Both the position numbers and the translations under genes were made by a program. From Cherax quadricarinatus (lineage: Eukaryota; Arthropoda; Malacostraca; Decapoda; Parastacidae): a stretch of 64,000 nucleotides of DNA. Positions 1 through 11,572 of the stretch are shown piece by piece; within the stretch, counting starts at the first letter, position 1, and every line of letters begins with the position of its first letter. The stretch lies in contig NC_091292.1 in NCBI RefSeq assembly GCF_038502225.1, forward strand, positions 45,604,699 to 45,668,698, written 5' to 3'. Under the pieces are notes generated by a model. The model did not search any database, had not been told where the DNA came from, and saw nothing but the letters and a program-made list of their open reading frames with translations.

Positions 1-222
1 TTTGTGTGGGAGGTTAATGAAGACACCGAACTAGTGATAGCTTATCTGGTGACTAATTATGTATATTTTATGTGGAGTATTCGTAATGGTATTACTGAAG
101 AGTACATAGTTAAGTTGCTAGCGGGGAAAATGTATAGAGTTTCCTGTTTGGTATCAGGAATTAACAGTACAAGAACTGATTGGTTTATATCATGTAAATT
201 GAAGGGAATAATAGGTTATTAA
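1..222 (+). pseudogene. LINE ORF2 C-terminus (family D, copy D0), cut by window edge
   Basis: The frame is open from the first base to a TAA at 220-222. The segment VIAYLVTNYVYFMW lines up with the C-terminal ends of the three family-D ORF2s further along (for example GVAYIVVDFVYISW near 52.5 kb and AILYIVTDFLFYSW near 46.8 kb), and the downstream basic part also aligns loosely. This is therefore the last ~70 residues of a Tx1/L1-like LINE ORF2, after the C-terminal zinc knuckle. The remainder lies before the window. The match is clear only over about 40 residues, so this copy is more diverged than D1-D3. Confidence 0.6.
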
Positions 223-448
223 ATAATGTAAAGATTCATTTATACATGTATTGATGAACATGTACTAGTATACGTGTATAAATATGTAAATATAAGCGTA
301 TGTAGCTATATGCATGTTGACATCTGTATGTGTACGTGATGTTTTAAAGTATTGTAATTATATGAATAAACTAATTGTATCAATATTTTCAAGTTTGTAT
401 CGTGTAGTCATAATGTGTTAAGTTCATGTATGTTGGACTGATCTATTA
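223..448 (+). other. Probable 3' UTR of D0
   Basis: AT-rich, TGTATG-rich non-coding sequence of the kind that follows ORF2 in the other family-D copies. It contains AATAAA-like runs near 364 but no poly(A) tail. The family-B LINE starts immediately after it, so the D0 tail may have been cut by that insertion. Confidence 0.4.
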
Positions 449-479
449 CCTGGAGTTTACCTGCAGAGAGTTCCGGGGG

Positions 480-2300
480 TCAACGCCCCCGCGGCCCGGT
501 CTGTGACCAGGCCTCCTGGTGGATCACAGCCTGATCAACCAGGCTGTTACTGCTGGCTGCACCCAATCCAACGTACGAGCCACAGCTCGGCTGATCAGGT
601 ACCGACTTTAGGTGCTTGTCCAGTGCCAGCTTGAAGACAGCCAGGGGTCTATTGGTAATTTCCCTTATGTATGCTGGGAGGCAGTTGAACAATCTCGGGC
701 CCCTGACACTTATTGTATTGTCTCTTAACGTGCTAGTCACACCCCTGCTTCTCATTGGAGGGATGTTGCATCGTCCGCCAAGTCTTTTGCTTTCGTTGTC
801 ATTGATTTTCGTGTGCAAGTTCGGTACTAATCCCTCTAGGATTTTCCAGGTGTATTTAATCATGTATCTCTCCAGCCTGCGTCCCAGGGAATACAGGTTC
901 AGGAACTTCAAGCGCTCCCAGTAATTGAGGTGTTTTATCTCCGTTATGTGCGCCGTGAAGGTTCTCTGTACATTTTCTAGGTCAGCAATTTCACCTGCCT
1001 TGAAAGGTGCTGTTAGTGTGCAGCAATATTCCAGCCTAGATAGAACAAGCGACCTGAAGAGTGTCATCATGGGCTTCGCATCCCTAGTTTTGAAGGTTCT
1101 CATTATCTATTCTGTCATTTTTCTAGCAGATGCGATTGATACAATGTTATGGTCCTTGAAGGTGAGATCCTCCTACATGATCACTCCCAGGTCTTTGACG
1201 TTAGGTTTTTGCTCTATTTTGTGGCCAGAATTTGTTTTGTACTCTGATGAAGATTTAATTTCATCATGTTTACCATATCGGAGTAATTGAAATTTCTCAT
1301 TGTTGAACTTCCCATTGTTTTCTGCAGCCCACTGAAAGATTTGGTTGATGTCTGCCTGGAGACGTGCAGTGTCTGCAATGGAAAACACTGTCATGCAGAT
1401 TCGGTCGTCATCTGCAAAGGAAGACACGGTGCTGTAGCTGACATCCTGGTCTATGTCAGATATGAGGATGAGAAACAAGATGGGAGCGAGTACTGTGCCT
1501 TGTGGAACAGAGCTTTTCACCATAGCCGCCTCAGATTTTACTCTGTTGACTTCTACTCTTTGTGTTCTGTTTGTGAGGAAATTATAGATCCATCTACCAA
1601 CTTTTCCTGTTATTCCTTTAGCATGCATTTTGTGCGCTTTTACGCAAGGTCATGAGTATATTGTTTTTGATATGGTGACATTTCGTATCAGATCATCATT
1701 GTTAGTGAAGATGAGGTCTAGTGTATTCTCCAGTCTAATAGGCTCTATTATTTGATGGTTTAAGTTAAATTTTGTGCAGAGATTTAAAAGCTCGTGTGTG
1801 TGTGTAAGTTCTCGTCAGAGGTGCCGCCTGGTGTTATCACTGCAACAACATTATTTGCTACATTCCTCCATTTTAGGTGCCTCAAGTTGAAATCCCCCAG
1901 GAGCAAAATGTTGGGTGCAGGAGCTGGCAGATTTTCCAGACAGTGGTCAATTTTTGACAGCTGTTCCTGGAATTGCTGGGACGTTGCATCCGGAGGCTTG
2001 TAGACTACCACAATAACTAGGTTTTGGTTCTCGATCTTTAATGCTAAAACTTCCACTACATCATTTGAAGTATTAAGCAGTTCTGTGCAAACAAGTGACT
2101 CTGCAATATACAGGCCAACACCTCCCCTTTTGTCTGTTCACTCTGTCACATCTGTATAGGTTGTAACCTGGGATCCATATTTCGTTGTCCAAGTGATCAT
2201 TTATGTAGGTCTCTGTGAAAGCGGTGAACATTGCATTTGCCTCTGCAAGCAGTCCACGGATGAAAGGTATTTTGTTGTTCGTTGCTGGCTTTATTTGCAA
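480..2300 (-). pseudogene. B1 ORF2: endonuclease and reverse transcriptase, broken
   Basis: In the intact relative B3 this protein is an APE-type endonuclease followed by RT, used for target-primed reverse transcription. In B1 the endonuclease N-terminus is at 2300-2073 (AFTETYINDHLDNEIWIPGY), the phosphodiesterase core at 2056-1784 (NILLLGDFNLRHLKW), RT block VPQGTVLAPILF and the catalytic FADD at 1628-1173 (here FADDDRI), and the conserved C-terminal tail at 1103-480. The pieces are in different frames. There is an internal ~1.2 kb deletion near 1650 removing the end of the endonuclease and the RT fingers, and a TAG just before the tail segment. It cannot encode an active enzyme. Confidence 0.8.
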
Positions 2301-3059
2301 AGAAGAATGTCATCGGACTGGTGGTATTGGGGGTACTGGGGAGGACTTTTTTTCCGGCACTAGTATCTGTATCTGTTGGTTTGGAGTGGAGGCCATCGAC
2401 TGTGGTTCCACTCCAGAAATGACTGGATTTGGCGTACGATTTCTGCCATTTCCTGCCAGTTTTTTTCCTTCCTGGCACTAAAAAAACCCTCTCCCTCTTG
2501 AGTGGCTGTGGCTACCCAGGTTTTCCCATGTCCTGGATGTTTTGTATCTTTTTGTCCCCTTTAGATGGTGTTCCTGGCAATTTAAGTTATAGCACAGTCT
2601 TTCCTGTACTGAAGAGGGACACATTTCAGGGTGAAAAAGCTTACAGGAAGTGAGTTTGCATTTTCCCGTTGTCATATGGGCACGGCATTTTCTAGGGTGG
2701 TCAAAGTTGCACCTCCCATCTGTTTTTCCAGATTTCCCATGCCTGCAGTTACCAAGTGCGTAGTATGAGCACAGGCTTGGTTTCCGTTTGCATTGGGATT
2801 CTGTGACTGCATTCCCTGTTGGTGCATGTTTACCTGTCTCATTCCTATCCTCACTAGTAATAACAATGGAGCTCTCACCAGTTGTTTCTAGTAATATATC
2901 CTCACTGTTGCTAGTGGAGTCCCCTTGTTTGCTATCTCCTGTGGTATTACTAGTTTGTAATATTGGTTTTATCTTGTCCTTGACTACACTTGTTTCCCCA
3001 CTACAGCTCCTGTCTTCCTCGAGGTCATTTATATGCATTCCTTCATGCGTACATTTACT

Positions 3060-3311
3060 GTCTACCTGGACAGCACCTCCATCCTCACCATTACTGTCTC
3101 CCAGGACAGCACCTCCAGCCTCATCATTACTGTCTACCAGGACAGCACTTCCAGCCCCACAGTTACTGTCTCCCAGGACAGCACCTCCAGCTTCACCATT
3201 ACTGTCTCCCAGGACAGCACCTCCAGCTTCACCATTACTGTCTCCCAGGACAGCACCTCCAGCTTCACCATTACTGTCTCCCAGGACATCACCTCCAGCC
3301 TTACAGTTTCT
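3060..3311 (-). repeat. 36-bp coding minisatellite, 7 copies, within B1 ORF1
   Basis: Seven consecutive 36-bp units starting GTCTMCCWGGACAKCAC on the plus strand. Because 36 is a multiple of three, the array encodes tandem 12-residue repeats in the ORF1 frame on the minus strand. Adjacent units differ by only a few bases. Confidence 0.85.
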
Positions 3312-3576
3312 GACTACATGGCCAGCACCAAGGGCGATACCATCCAGCCCAGACTTTTTATTTTCCCATCTGTTATAGAATGCTTCCAGGTTTCTGTGAA
3401 GGCTGCTTTGATGTTATCCTCTTTTAATACCAATGTGATTTTAGTCCACAGATTGATCTCATTTGGGCATACCCAAAAACACTTCCATGATTTAATACTG
3501 CTTGTAGCTAGAACATTAAAATGGTATAAAATACCGACAGGTTGTTAGGTAAGACACATATGCAACAGTTAGGTAT

Positions 3577-3633
3577 CTTTATTATGAAACGTTTCGCCTA
3601 CACAGTAGGCTTCTTCAGTCAAGTACAGAAAAG
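3577..3633 (-). ncRNA. Hammerhead ribozyme-like motif 1
   Basis: On the minus strand: distal stem I CTTT, then TTGA, core CTGAAGA, an extra A, stem II GCCTAC-TGT-GTAGGC, GAA, stem III half ACGT, then TTCA pairing with TTGA, and AAAG closing the distal stem. Stem III is only a self-complementary ACGT, so cleavage would need a dimer. Confidence 0.7.
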
Positions 3634-3817
3634 TTGATAGAAGCAGAAGATACTTGAAGACGATGTAATCAGTCCATCACCCTTAAAGTCACTTCTTCTC
3701 CATATTGTTTCATACTATGGAACAATGCTCTTCTCCAGACTGAGGGACTGACCACCTCAAAACTTTAAGGGTGATGGACTGATTACATCGTCTTCAAGTT
3801 TCTTCTGCTTCTATCAA

Positions 3818-3874
3818 CTTTTCTGTACTTGATTGAAGAAGCCTACTGTGTAGGCGAAACGTTTCATAATAAAG
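3818..3874 (+). ncRNA. Hammerhead ribozyme-like motif 2
   Basis: Same family as motif 1, opposite strand. The core reads TTGAAGA (3833-3839), so the invariant C3 is T. Stem II and GAAACGTT are intact. Probably inactive. Confidence 0.6.
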
Positions 3875-4096
3875 ATACCTAACTGTTGCATATGTGTCTT
3901 ACCTAACAACCTGTCGGTATTTTATACCATTTTAATGTTCATCTGTCAGACACTGCAACACAAGGGTATCTTGGTACAGACCTGCAATCAACTTCGACAA
4001 CTTCCACTAGTGAGAGGGGCTGGATTTGAGAGGGACCTGACCTTTCAACATCTGAGTTCTTACCTCTCCTAGTGGCCTACGTCTCACCTCTTGGCG

Positions 4097-4106
4097 CTAT
4101 AAAAAG
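4097..4106 (+). promoter_or_regulatory. TATA-like box of P1 unit
   Basis: CTATAAAAAG lies ~150 bp upstream of hammerhead motif 3. The same relative position holds TATA-like boxes in the units at 34.7, 35.2, 37.6, 38.0 and 42.3 kb. Confidence 0.45.
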
Positions 4107-4245
4107 CTCCATCCTGTCACTTCTTCTCCATATTGTTTCATACTATGGAACAATGCTCTTCTCCAGACTGAGGGACTGACCACCTCAAAACTTTAAGGGT
4201 GATGGACTGATTACATCGTCTTCAAGTATCTTCTGCTTCTATCAA

Positions 4246-4302
4246 CTTTTCTGTACTTGACTGAAGAAGCCTACTGTGTAGGCGAAACGTTTCATAATAA
4301 AG
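4246..4302 (+). ncRNA. Hammerhead ribozyme-like motif 3
   Basis: Core CTGAAGA at 4261-4267, stem II 4269-4283, GAAACGTT at 4284-4291. Stem I pairs TGA (upstream) with TCA (4292-4294), and distally CTTT with AAAG. AATAAA (4296-4301) sits in the 3' strand of stem I. Confidence 0.72.
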
Positions 4303-4448
4303 ATACCTAACTGTTGCATATGTGTCTTGCTTGTAGCTAGTTCTTGGATATCTGCACAAGGGGCGTGACACCAATATTCACAAAAATGGCATGTAATCCA
4401 TGTGGAAGCCCGTTTGTTTGATTTACTGCAGACTACACAGAGCTTCAT

Positions 4449-5393
4449 AATGTGATTTGAATGGGTGATTTACTGTAATTCTACTAGTAACTTCTTGAAT
4501 ATTCTACTAATAACCTCCTTAAAGTGAAGTTCTGGCTATTTGTATATCTATTTCTAACTGTACTTGTATATTTGGACAGCTTACCGATGCACGTTTCTGT
4601 TTTATATTTATTGTTCGTGTTTGATAAGGGCGCCTAAAACCCCGTCTGTTTACAGTCTGCTTTATTATCCAACGAATCCGTTTGAAACCGGTCAAGGGTT
4701 CGGATCAGCCAAGGGTTCGGACCAGTCGGATCTGATCAGTGGGTCACTTACTTAAAACATATCTGGTCGGTGATTTACGCTAACACATGAAGGAACTACT
4801 GGAAATTATTTAACCGAGTAATATGTGATTAGATTAATACAAAAGTATAACTTGCGTGTTGAAGAACCGGTGATTGCTGGAAGCTCCTACAATGACGAAC
4901 GGTCGAGACCTTTATTTACAGCTTGAAGGATTATCGATCACTGTATCTAGCTTTTCTAGGTTTTTCCGTCTCCACCACAACAAATGCTATGTTATCACTA
5001 TAGTTGGCTGGTGAAAATTATTGGAGGAAAGATGCTTTTTCTGGAGTAATATTTGCTTTTCGTTGTGTATATTGCGACCGCTGGTAACTTCAGGTTGTAT
5101 GAATTTCACTGTATACGTCTGGTATTTCAAGAATGAAGAAAAAACTAATGATGGTCACTCCACTCCAATAAGTACCATTATATTACTGCTTAGTTGCCAC
5201 TACAACACTGTACTCTGCTATTCACTGGTATCACTAGATTATATGGAGGTACACTAGCAGGCCAGGAAGATTATTAAAACAGCTGACCTGTGTGGTAAGT
5301 TTCTGGCGACTCTGGCACCTGCCTCTTTAGGCCTATCACTTCAGTTTCAATTACACTAGTTTTAAATGACACTTTAGCATTCATTATCTACAT
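4449..5393. other. Non-coding; possibly the 5' UTR of B1 then unassigned
   Basis: This stretch lies upstream (minus strand) of the B1 ORF1 ATG, so part of it is probably the B1 5' UTR. A short direct repeat CAAGGGTTCGGA(T/C)CAG occurs at ~4692 and ~4711. I see no convincing coding frame, RNA gene or element boundary up to the satellite. Confidence 0.4.
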
Positions 5394-8225
5394 GCTAGGG
5401 TGCCACTGTAGTATACACTATAACACTATGTATACTAGGGTGCCACTGTAGTATACACTATAACACTATGTATACTAGGGTGCCACTGTAGTATACACTA
5501 TAACACTATGTATACTATGGTGCCACTGCAGTATACACTATGTATACTAGGGTGCCACTGTAGTATACACTATAACACTATGTATACTAGGGTGCCACTG
5601 TAGTATACACTATAACACTATGTATACTAGGGTGCCACTGTAGTATACACTATAACACTATGTATACAAGAGTGCCACTGTAGTATACACTATAACACTA
5701 TGTATACTAGGGTGCCACTGTAGTATACACTATAACACTATGTATACTAGAGTGCCACTGTAGTATACATTATAACACTATGTATACTATGGTGCCACTG
5801 TAGTATACACTATAACACTATGTATACTATGGTGCCACTGTAGTATACACTATAACACTATGTATACTAGTGGGCCACTGTTGTATATACTATAACAAAA
5901 TGTATACTAGGGTGCCACTGTAGTATACACTATAACACTATGTATACTAGGGTGCCACTGTAGTATACACTATAACACTATGTATACTAGGGTGCCAATG
6001 TAGTACACACTATAACACTAACTATACTATGGTGCCACTGTAGTATACACTATAACACTATGTATACTATGGTGCCACTGTAGTATACACTATAACACTA
6101 TGTATACTAGGGTGCCACTGTAGTATACACTATAACACTATGTATACTAGGGTGCAACTGTAGTATACACTATAACACTATGTATACTATGGTGCCACTG
6201 TAGTATACACTATAACACTATGCATACTAGGGTGCAACTGTAGTATACACTATAACACTATGTATACTATGGTGCCACTGCAGTATACACTATAACACTA
6301 TGTATACTAGAGTGCCACTGTAGTATACACTATAACACTATGTATACTATGGTGCCACTAGTATACACTATAACACTATGTATACTATGGTGCCACTGTA
6401 GTATACACTATAACACTATGTATACTATGGTGCCACTAGTATACACTATAACACTATGTATACTAGGGTGCCACTGTAGTATACACTATAACACTATGTA
6501 TACTATGATGCCACTGCAGTATACACTATAACACTATGTATACTAGAGTGCCACTGTAGTATACACTATAACACTATGTATACTATGGTGCCACTAGTAT
6601 ACACTATAACACTATGTATACTAGGGTGCCACTGTACTATACACTATAACACTATGTATACTATGGTGCCACTGTACTATACACTATAACACTATGTATA
6701 CTAGAGTGCCACTGTAGTATACACTATAACACTATGTATACTATGGTGCCACTGTAGTATACACTATAACACTATGTATACTAGGGTGCCACTGTAGTAT
6801 ACACTATAACACTATGTATACTAGGGTGCCACTGTAGTATACACTATAACACTATGTATACAAGAGTGCCACTGTAGTATACACTATAACACTATGTATA
6901 ATAGGGTGCCACTGTGGTATACACTATAACACTATGTATACTATGGTGCCACTGTAGTATACACTATAACGCTGTGTATACTAGGGTGCCACTGTAGTAT
7001 ATATTATAACACTATGTATACTATGGTGCCACTGTAGTATACACTATAACACTATGTATACTAGTGGGCCACTGTTGTATATACTATAACACAATGTATA
7101 CTAGGGTGCCACTGTAGTATACACTATAACACTATGTATACTAGGGTGCCACTGTAGTATACACTATAACACTATGTATACTAGGGTACCAATGTAGTAC
7201 ACACTATAACGCTAAGTATACTATGGTGCCACTGTATTATACACTATAACACTATGTATACTATGGTGCCACTGTAGTATACACTATAACACTATGTATA
7301 CTAGGGTGCCACTGTAGTATACACTATAACACTATGTATACTAGGGTGCAACTGTAGTATACACTATAACACTATGTATACTATGGTGCCACTGTAGTAT
7401 ACACTGTAACACTATGCATACTAGGGTGCAACTGTAGTATACACTATAACACTTTGTATACTATGGTGCCCCTGCAGTATACACTATAACACTATGTATA
7501 CTAGAGTGCCACTGTAGTATACACTATAACACTATGTATACTATGGTGCCACAAGTATACACTATAACACTATGTATACTATGGTGCCACTGTACTATAC
7601 ACTATAACACTATGTATACTATGGTGCCACTGTACTATACACTATAACACTATGTATACTAGGGTGCCACTGTAGTATACACTATAACACTATGTATACT
7701 AGGGTGCCACTGTAGTATACACTATAACACTATGTATACTAGGGTGCCACTGTAGTATACACTATAACACTATGTATACTATGGTGACACTGTAGTATAC
7801 ACTATAACACTATGTATACTATGATACCACTGTAATATACTGTAACACTATGTATACTATGGTACCACTGTAGTATACACTGTAACACTATGTATACTAG
7901 AGTGCCACTGTAGTATACACTATAACACTATGTATACTATGGTGCCACTGTAGTATACACTATAACACTATGTATACTAGGGTGGCACTGTAGTATACAC
8001 TATAACACAATGTATACTAGGGTGCCACTGTAGTATACACTATAACACTATGTATACTATGGTAAAACTGTAGTATACACTGTAACACTATGTATACTAT
8101 GATACCACTGTAGTATACACTGTAACACTATGTATACTATGGTACCACTGTAGTATACACTGTAACACTATGTATACTATGGTACCACTGTAGTATACAC
8201 TGTAACACTATGTATACTATGGTAC
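5394..8225. repeat. 40-bp satellite array, ~70 copies
   Basis: Tandem 40-bp unit reading GGTGCCACTGTAGTATACAC then TATAACACTATGTATACTAG. Each unit has two GTATAC palindromes. Most copies differ by 1-3 bases and a few are shortened by about 4 bases (for example near 6355 and 6430). Diagnostic variants recur 1190 bp apart (5671 and 6861; 5870 and 7060; 5990 and 7180), showing a higher-order duplication. The last ~10 units switch to TGTAACACTATG/GGTACCACTG variants. The Gypsy element interrupts the array at its right end. Confidence 0.95.
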
Positions 8226-8978
8226 TGTTACACAGAAAGGTGGGACAGCTGGGGGCTAGAGCCTTGTCTAAGGGCAAAGGTAAAAGTTACAAACATCTCA
8301 AGCATAAACAGGCCACCCATGGCTATCCCAGTCTAAATAGAAAGCGCTAAACCAGTATGTGTTACTTCAATGGGTTGGTTAACAGAGGGTTAGGCAAAAA
8401 TCCCAGTTAGGAAAATATATTTATTTATTCAATATAACACTATATACACACTCTAGAAACACCTTAATCCTAAACGCCCAAATGAGGGTACACAAGAAAC
8501 AGCTGGCTGGAGGTCAAGCCACCATAACCACTAGGCCTAGTCAGCGCCAGTCCATCACTACTCCACTACAAACCCCATTTCTTATTTCCTCACTCATCCC
8601 ACAGCACCCTGACCATGTCAGAGCCTAGGTGAACATACAGGTAAGCCATAGGAGAGCCTATGACTTGAGTTGGTTAAACAAAAGGAGTACACAACTACAA
8701 ACTTAGCTTAAACACACAGCACCTCCGATGCCAGCCTCCACACCATGCTGACCCCACGTGACTGCCCCCAGCCACGCTTACCCCGCATACCCAAAACACA
8801 CTTGGAAAATAACTACCTAGAAGGATTCCTTTATAATTACAGTTAGAGTACTTTACAGTGCCCCCAAATGCACATTATGAATTATAAAATTATTATTTAC
8901 AATTATAACATTCATACTATTATGGCACACTTCTCCACTATATGTACATTACAATGTCATGCAGAACCCTGCATAACA
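8226..8978 (-). repeat. 3' LTR of the Gypsy-type element
   Basis: 753 bp, TGTTA...TAACA, near-identical to 18406-19158. As the element reads on the minus strand, this copy is the 3' LTR. Confidence 0.93.
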
Positions 8979-8990
8979 CCCCCACACCCA
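8979..8990 (-). other. Putative polypurine tract
   Basis: Minus strand TGGGTGTGGGGG directly abuts the 3' LTR, as expected of the plus-strand primer site of an LTR element. It is short and not purely purine. Confidence 0.5.
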
Positions 8991-10189
8991 GACCATAGGT
9001 CTCACTCTGCTAGTGGGGTCCCTACGGACTCCGCTAGGCAAAAGGAAAAAAAAAAAGAAAATAAACCCCACATTAAGGTCTGAGGCAACGGGCAAAATGA
9101 TAATTGGGGAATGACCATACAATCACGGTCTTTTGGTACTTCAAATATGCAATATTAACAAACTGAGGTACTAGACTGCAGACATGTGAAACTCGCTGAA
9201 CATAAAAGTGATAAAGTTCTATGCCAAACGAGCCCACAGTCACACTTTTAGACAACTGTGTTAGGAAAAGGCACCATCACAACACAGCGCTGGCCAGGCA
9301 CTGGCGTTGATGCATTTTACCTAAATTACATCAAGCAAACTTATAAATGAGCAAGTTAACTTTGTACAAAAGTGCCCCTTAGGAATGCCGTTTTATGAAG
9401 TAACACCAAAGTTCAGTATGTTGCAAGGCAGACCAAACTGTATGTGCCACCAAAAAAAACTTTTAAACAGTAAGTACATTTTCCAGGAGTTCAAAGAAAA
9501 GGAAAACAGATTTTACATGTTAAATTCTACTTAGAAAGCAACATCACATTATCACTCTCATCTCACAGCAATTTTTAGTAAATGAAACTGGTTCCCCATG
9601 ACACACCTCTGTGAGAATCAAGAGAGCACAGGAGAGGGAAAAATATCAGGCCCCAAAAACAACGGGTGGATAGTCACATAAATCTTGTTGGTGGGACTGT
9701 GGCCGTAAAACCCTGGAGTCATCACTGAAGACCCCCAAAAGGTGGACCTCCCAGGCCGACACCTACATGTCATTCCAAGGACCCTGGAGTCACCCCAGCA
9801 GTGATCCAAAAGGGAAAAATTGAAAAGAGTCCTGGAGAACCAAAACACCTCGGATCAAGAGACATGACCCAAACAGTGGAGGGCATCACCGCCAGCCCCA
9901 CATTCACTAAAATGTTAGGTCCAACAGTCCCTATACCAACATAAAACAGAGGCGAGGCATTCCAACCAACACCTAAAAAAAACCTAGCATACCTTACCTA
10001 GGCATGGCACTTGATGTGACTACCCCCCAAAACACACACACACTAGGGAATCCTGATACCTCCAGCTCCAGCTCAACCTGCCCTTCTCCTTTGGGTGGTC
10101 CAGGGTTCCATCTACTCGTCTACTGCAAATCACTGCAAAATAAGAATAGATAAGTGGTCTATACACTACATCATGCACTTTAAACATGA
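8991..10189 (-). other. 3' non-coding region of the Gypsy-type element
   Basis: About 1.2 kb between the end of pol and the 3' LTR. I see no envelope-like frame, no membrane segment and no tandem structure. Short reading frames here look like chance. Confidence 0.55.
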
Positions 10190-11436
10190 GACAAGGCATC
10201 GGCAACCACATTCTCCACTCCCTTCACATAATGAATCACAAGATTAAGAGGTTGGAGAAACAAGGCCCACCTTGTTAAGTCTCTGATTGTGGTTCCTCAT
10301 TAAGTGAAGGAAACGTAGAGGGTTATGGTCACTATACACAGTTATAGGGTGAACTGATGATGATATATACACCTCAAAATGTTGCACTGCCAACACTAAT
10401 GCAAGAGCCTCTTTTTCTATGGTGGCATAGTGCTGCTGGTGTTTCTTCAGTTTTGCCAAAAAGTAGCTGACTGGCAGTAATTGTCCCGCTACTTCTTGCA
10501 GTAACACAGCCCCAACACCAGTATCACTGGCATCTACTTGTAGAGAAAATGGAAATGTGAAATTAGGACTAGCCAGCACAGGAGCACTTGTAAGCGAAGC
10601 TTTTACATGTTCAAATGCCCTCTGACACTTCATATCCCACACAAATGTATGCTTGGGGCTAGTCACGTCAGTGAGTGGAGAGATCATCTTTGACAAATTT
10701 GGACAGAACTTTCTATAAAATGTTACCATGCCCACAAAACGCATAACCTCCTTCCGGGTCTTTGGTACAGGATAATTGTCTATAGCCTCTACCTTGGCAT
10801 TCACTGGGGCCGCCTTTCCCTGGCCAATAACATGTCCTAGAAAAGCTACCTGGGCTTGCCCAAAAACACTCTTTGCCAAATTAACTGTGAGCTGAGCACC
10901 AGTGAGCCTAGAGAAAAGCTCTCTAAGCTGCCTCACATGCTCTGTCCAACAGTCGCTAAAAATAACCAGGTCATCAATATAACACCTCACGCCCTTTAGA
11001 CCACGTATAACTTCCTGCATTCTGCGTTGAAAACAGGAGGGTGCATTACGAAGCCCAAAGGGGAGAACTTTGTACTGAAAAAGCCCATCTGGCGTTACAA
11101 AAGCAGAGATGTCACTGGCACGTGGGGTTAAAGGTATCTGGTAATAACCCTTCAACAGGTCTAACTTACTTACATATTTAGCTCCCCCCACTGCATCAAT
11201 GACATCATCCATTCTGGGAAGAGGAAAACAATCGGCCTTAGTTATTAAATTAACCTTACGGTAGTCAGTGCACATCCTCATGGTGCCATCTGGTTTGGGA
11301 ACCATCAGACAGGGGGATGCCCACTTACTCTCGCTTGGTATTATTAAATCATTGTCAAGTAGAAATTTCACCTCCTTCTCCATACTTTTTCTCTTTTGTG
11401 GGTTCATTCTGTAAGGGACCTGCCGAATTGGTTCAG
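10190..11436 (-). pseudogene. Gypsy-type reverse transcriptase and RNase H
   Basis: The reading runs from an MNPQKRKSMEKEV segment through RT blocks (CTDYRKVN, FPLPRMDDV, SKLDLLKGYYQIPLT, LPFGLRNAPSCFQR, catalytic CYIDDLVIFS), the connection domain (FLGHVIG, FVGMVTFYRKF) and RNase H (LQVDASDTGVGAVL, TIEKEALAL, VYSDHNPL). RT copies the element RNA and RNase H removes it. A one-base shift near 10260 breaks the last ~35 residues, which in the other frame end in VVADALSHV and a stop near 10190, a usual Gypsy pol ending. Because integrase lies upstream, this is the last pol domain. Confidence 0.88.
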
Positions 11437-11516
11437 CTTCCCTTACATCTGAACATCAAAATGGTATACAATACCGACAGGTTGGTAGGTAAGACACATA
11501 GGCAACAGTTAGGCAA

Positions 11517-11572
11517 CTTTATTCCGAAACGTTTCGCCTACACAGTAGGCTTCTTCATTTGAATACAGAAAG
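11517..11572 (-). ncRNA. Hammerhead ribozyme-like motif 4 (degenerate)
   Basis: Stem II (GCCTAC/GTAGGC) and GAAACGTT are intact, but the core reads ATGAAGA instead of CTGANGA. Probably inactive. Confidence 0.55.

Larger units (their letters stand above)
3512..4328. mobile_element. Hammerhead-bearing palindromic insertion P1 (Penelope/retrozyme type)
   Basis: Non-coding 817-bp insertion in B1 ORF1, flanked by an exact 12-bp duplication (GCTTGTAGCTAG at 3500-3511 and 4329-4340). A minus-oriented partial unit (3512-~3730) faces a plus-oriented unit, followed by a second complete plus unit ending at 4328. Each half ends with the same terminal block (CATATGTGTCTTACCTAA) and carries a hammerhead-like motif. 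Unit sequence is ~75-90% like the 401-bp units at 33-35 kb. No ORF of its own. Assignment to Penelope-like or retrozyme elements is from the ribozyme, inverted structure and target duplication. Confidence 0.7.
449..4448 (-). mobile_element. CR1-group non-LTR retrotransposon, family B, copy B1
   Basis: Read on the minus strand this is ORF1 (4448-2478), ORF2 (2300-480) and a short 3' end with a GC-rich hairpin (CGGGGG..CCCCCG near 475-492) and a CCAGGTAAACTCCAGGTA-type tail. The same 3' end occurs at 29.29 kb (B2) and 57.59 kb (B3). B1 carries an 829-bp insertion (P1 plus one target copy) in ORF1. It also lacks about 1.2 kb of ORF2 relative to B3: sequence equivalent to B3 58.78 kb joins directly to sequence equivalent to 59.96 kb near position 1650. 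It is dead. The clade call (CR1/Jockey group) rests on RT motifs and the ORF1 finger types. Confidence 0.8.
2478..4448 (-). pseudogene. B1 ORF1: PHD-type finger, 12-residue repeats, CCCH fingers
   Basis: The start chosen is the ATG at 4448. The first ~40 residues form a PHD/treble-clef-like finger (CVVC, then CHFCEYWCHAPC). After 3500 the reading continues with a linker, a frameshift near 3395, seven copies of a 12-residue repeat (GGAVLGDSNGEA type), then three CCCH-like clusters (CSYYALGNC..H, CRAHMTTGKC..H, CYNLNC..H). Such ORF1 proteins bind element RNA in CR1-group LINEs. Here the ORF is split by insertion P1 (3512-4328) and the frameshift. The stretch overlapping the ORF2 start (2478-2200) matches the ORF1/ORF2 overlap seen in B3. 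Confidence 0.65.

Noticed and set aside
2788..3548. Plus-strand frames over the 36-bp repeats at 3.06-3.31 kb
   Set aside because: All frames of a 36-bp repeat without stops stay open. The minus frame continues into the CCCH region of ORF1, so that one is real.
6340..6531. Open frame inside the 40-bp satellite
   Set aside because: It exists only because the repeat has few stops; its product is a simple tandem peptide with no homologous context.
5394..8225. CRISPR-like array of ~40-bp repeats
   Set aside because: The units are contiguous with no unique spacers, and all context is eukaryotic retroelements. It is a satellite. The same applies to 19906-21412.
8979..10189. Envelope gene downstream of Gypsy pol
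   Set aside because: No long frame, signal peptide or membrane segment in either strand over this 1.2 kb.
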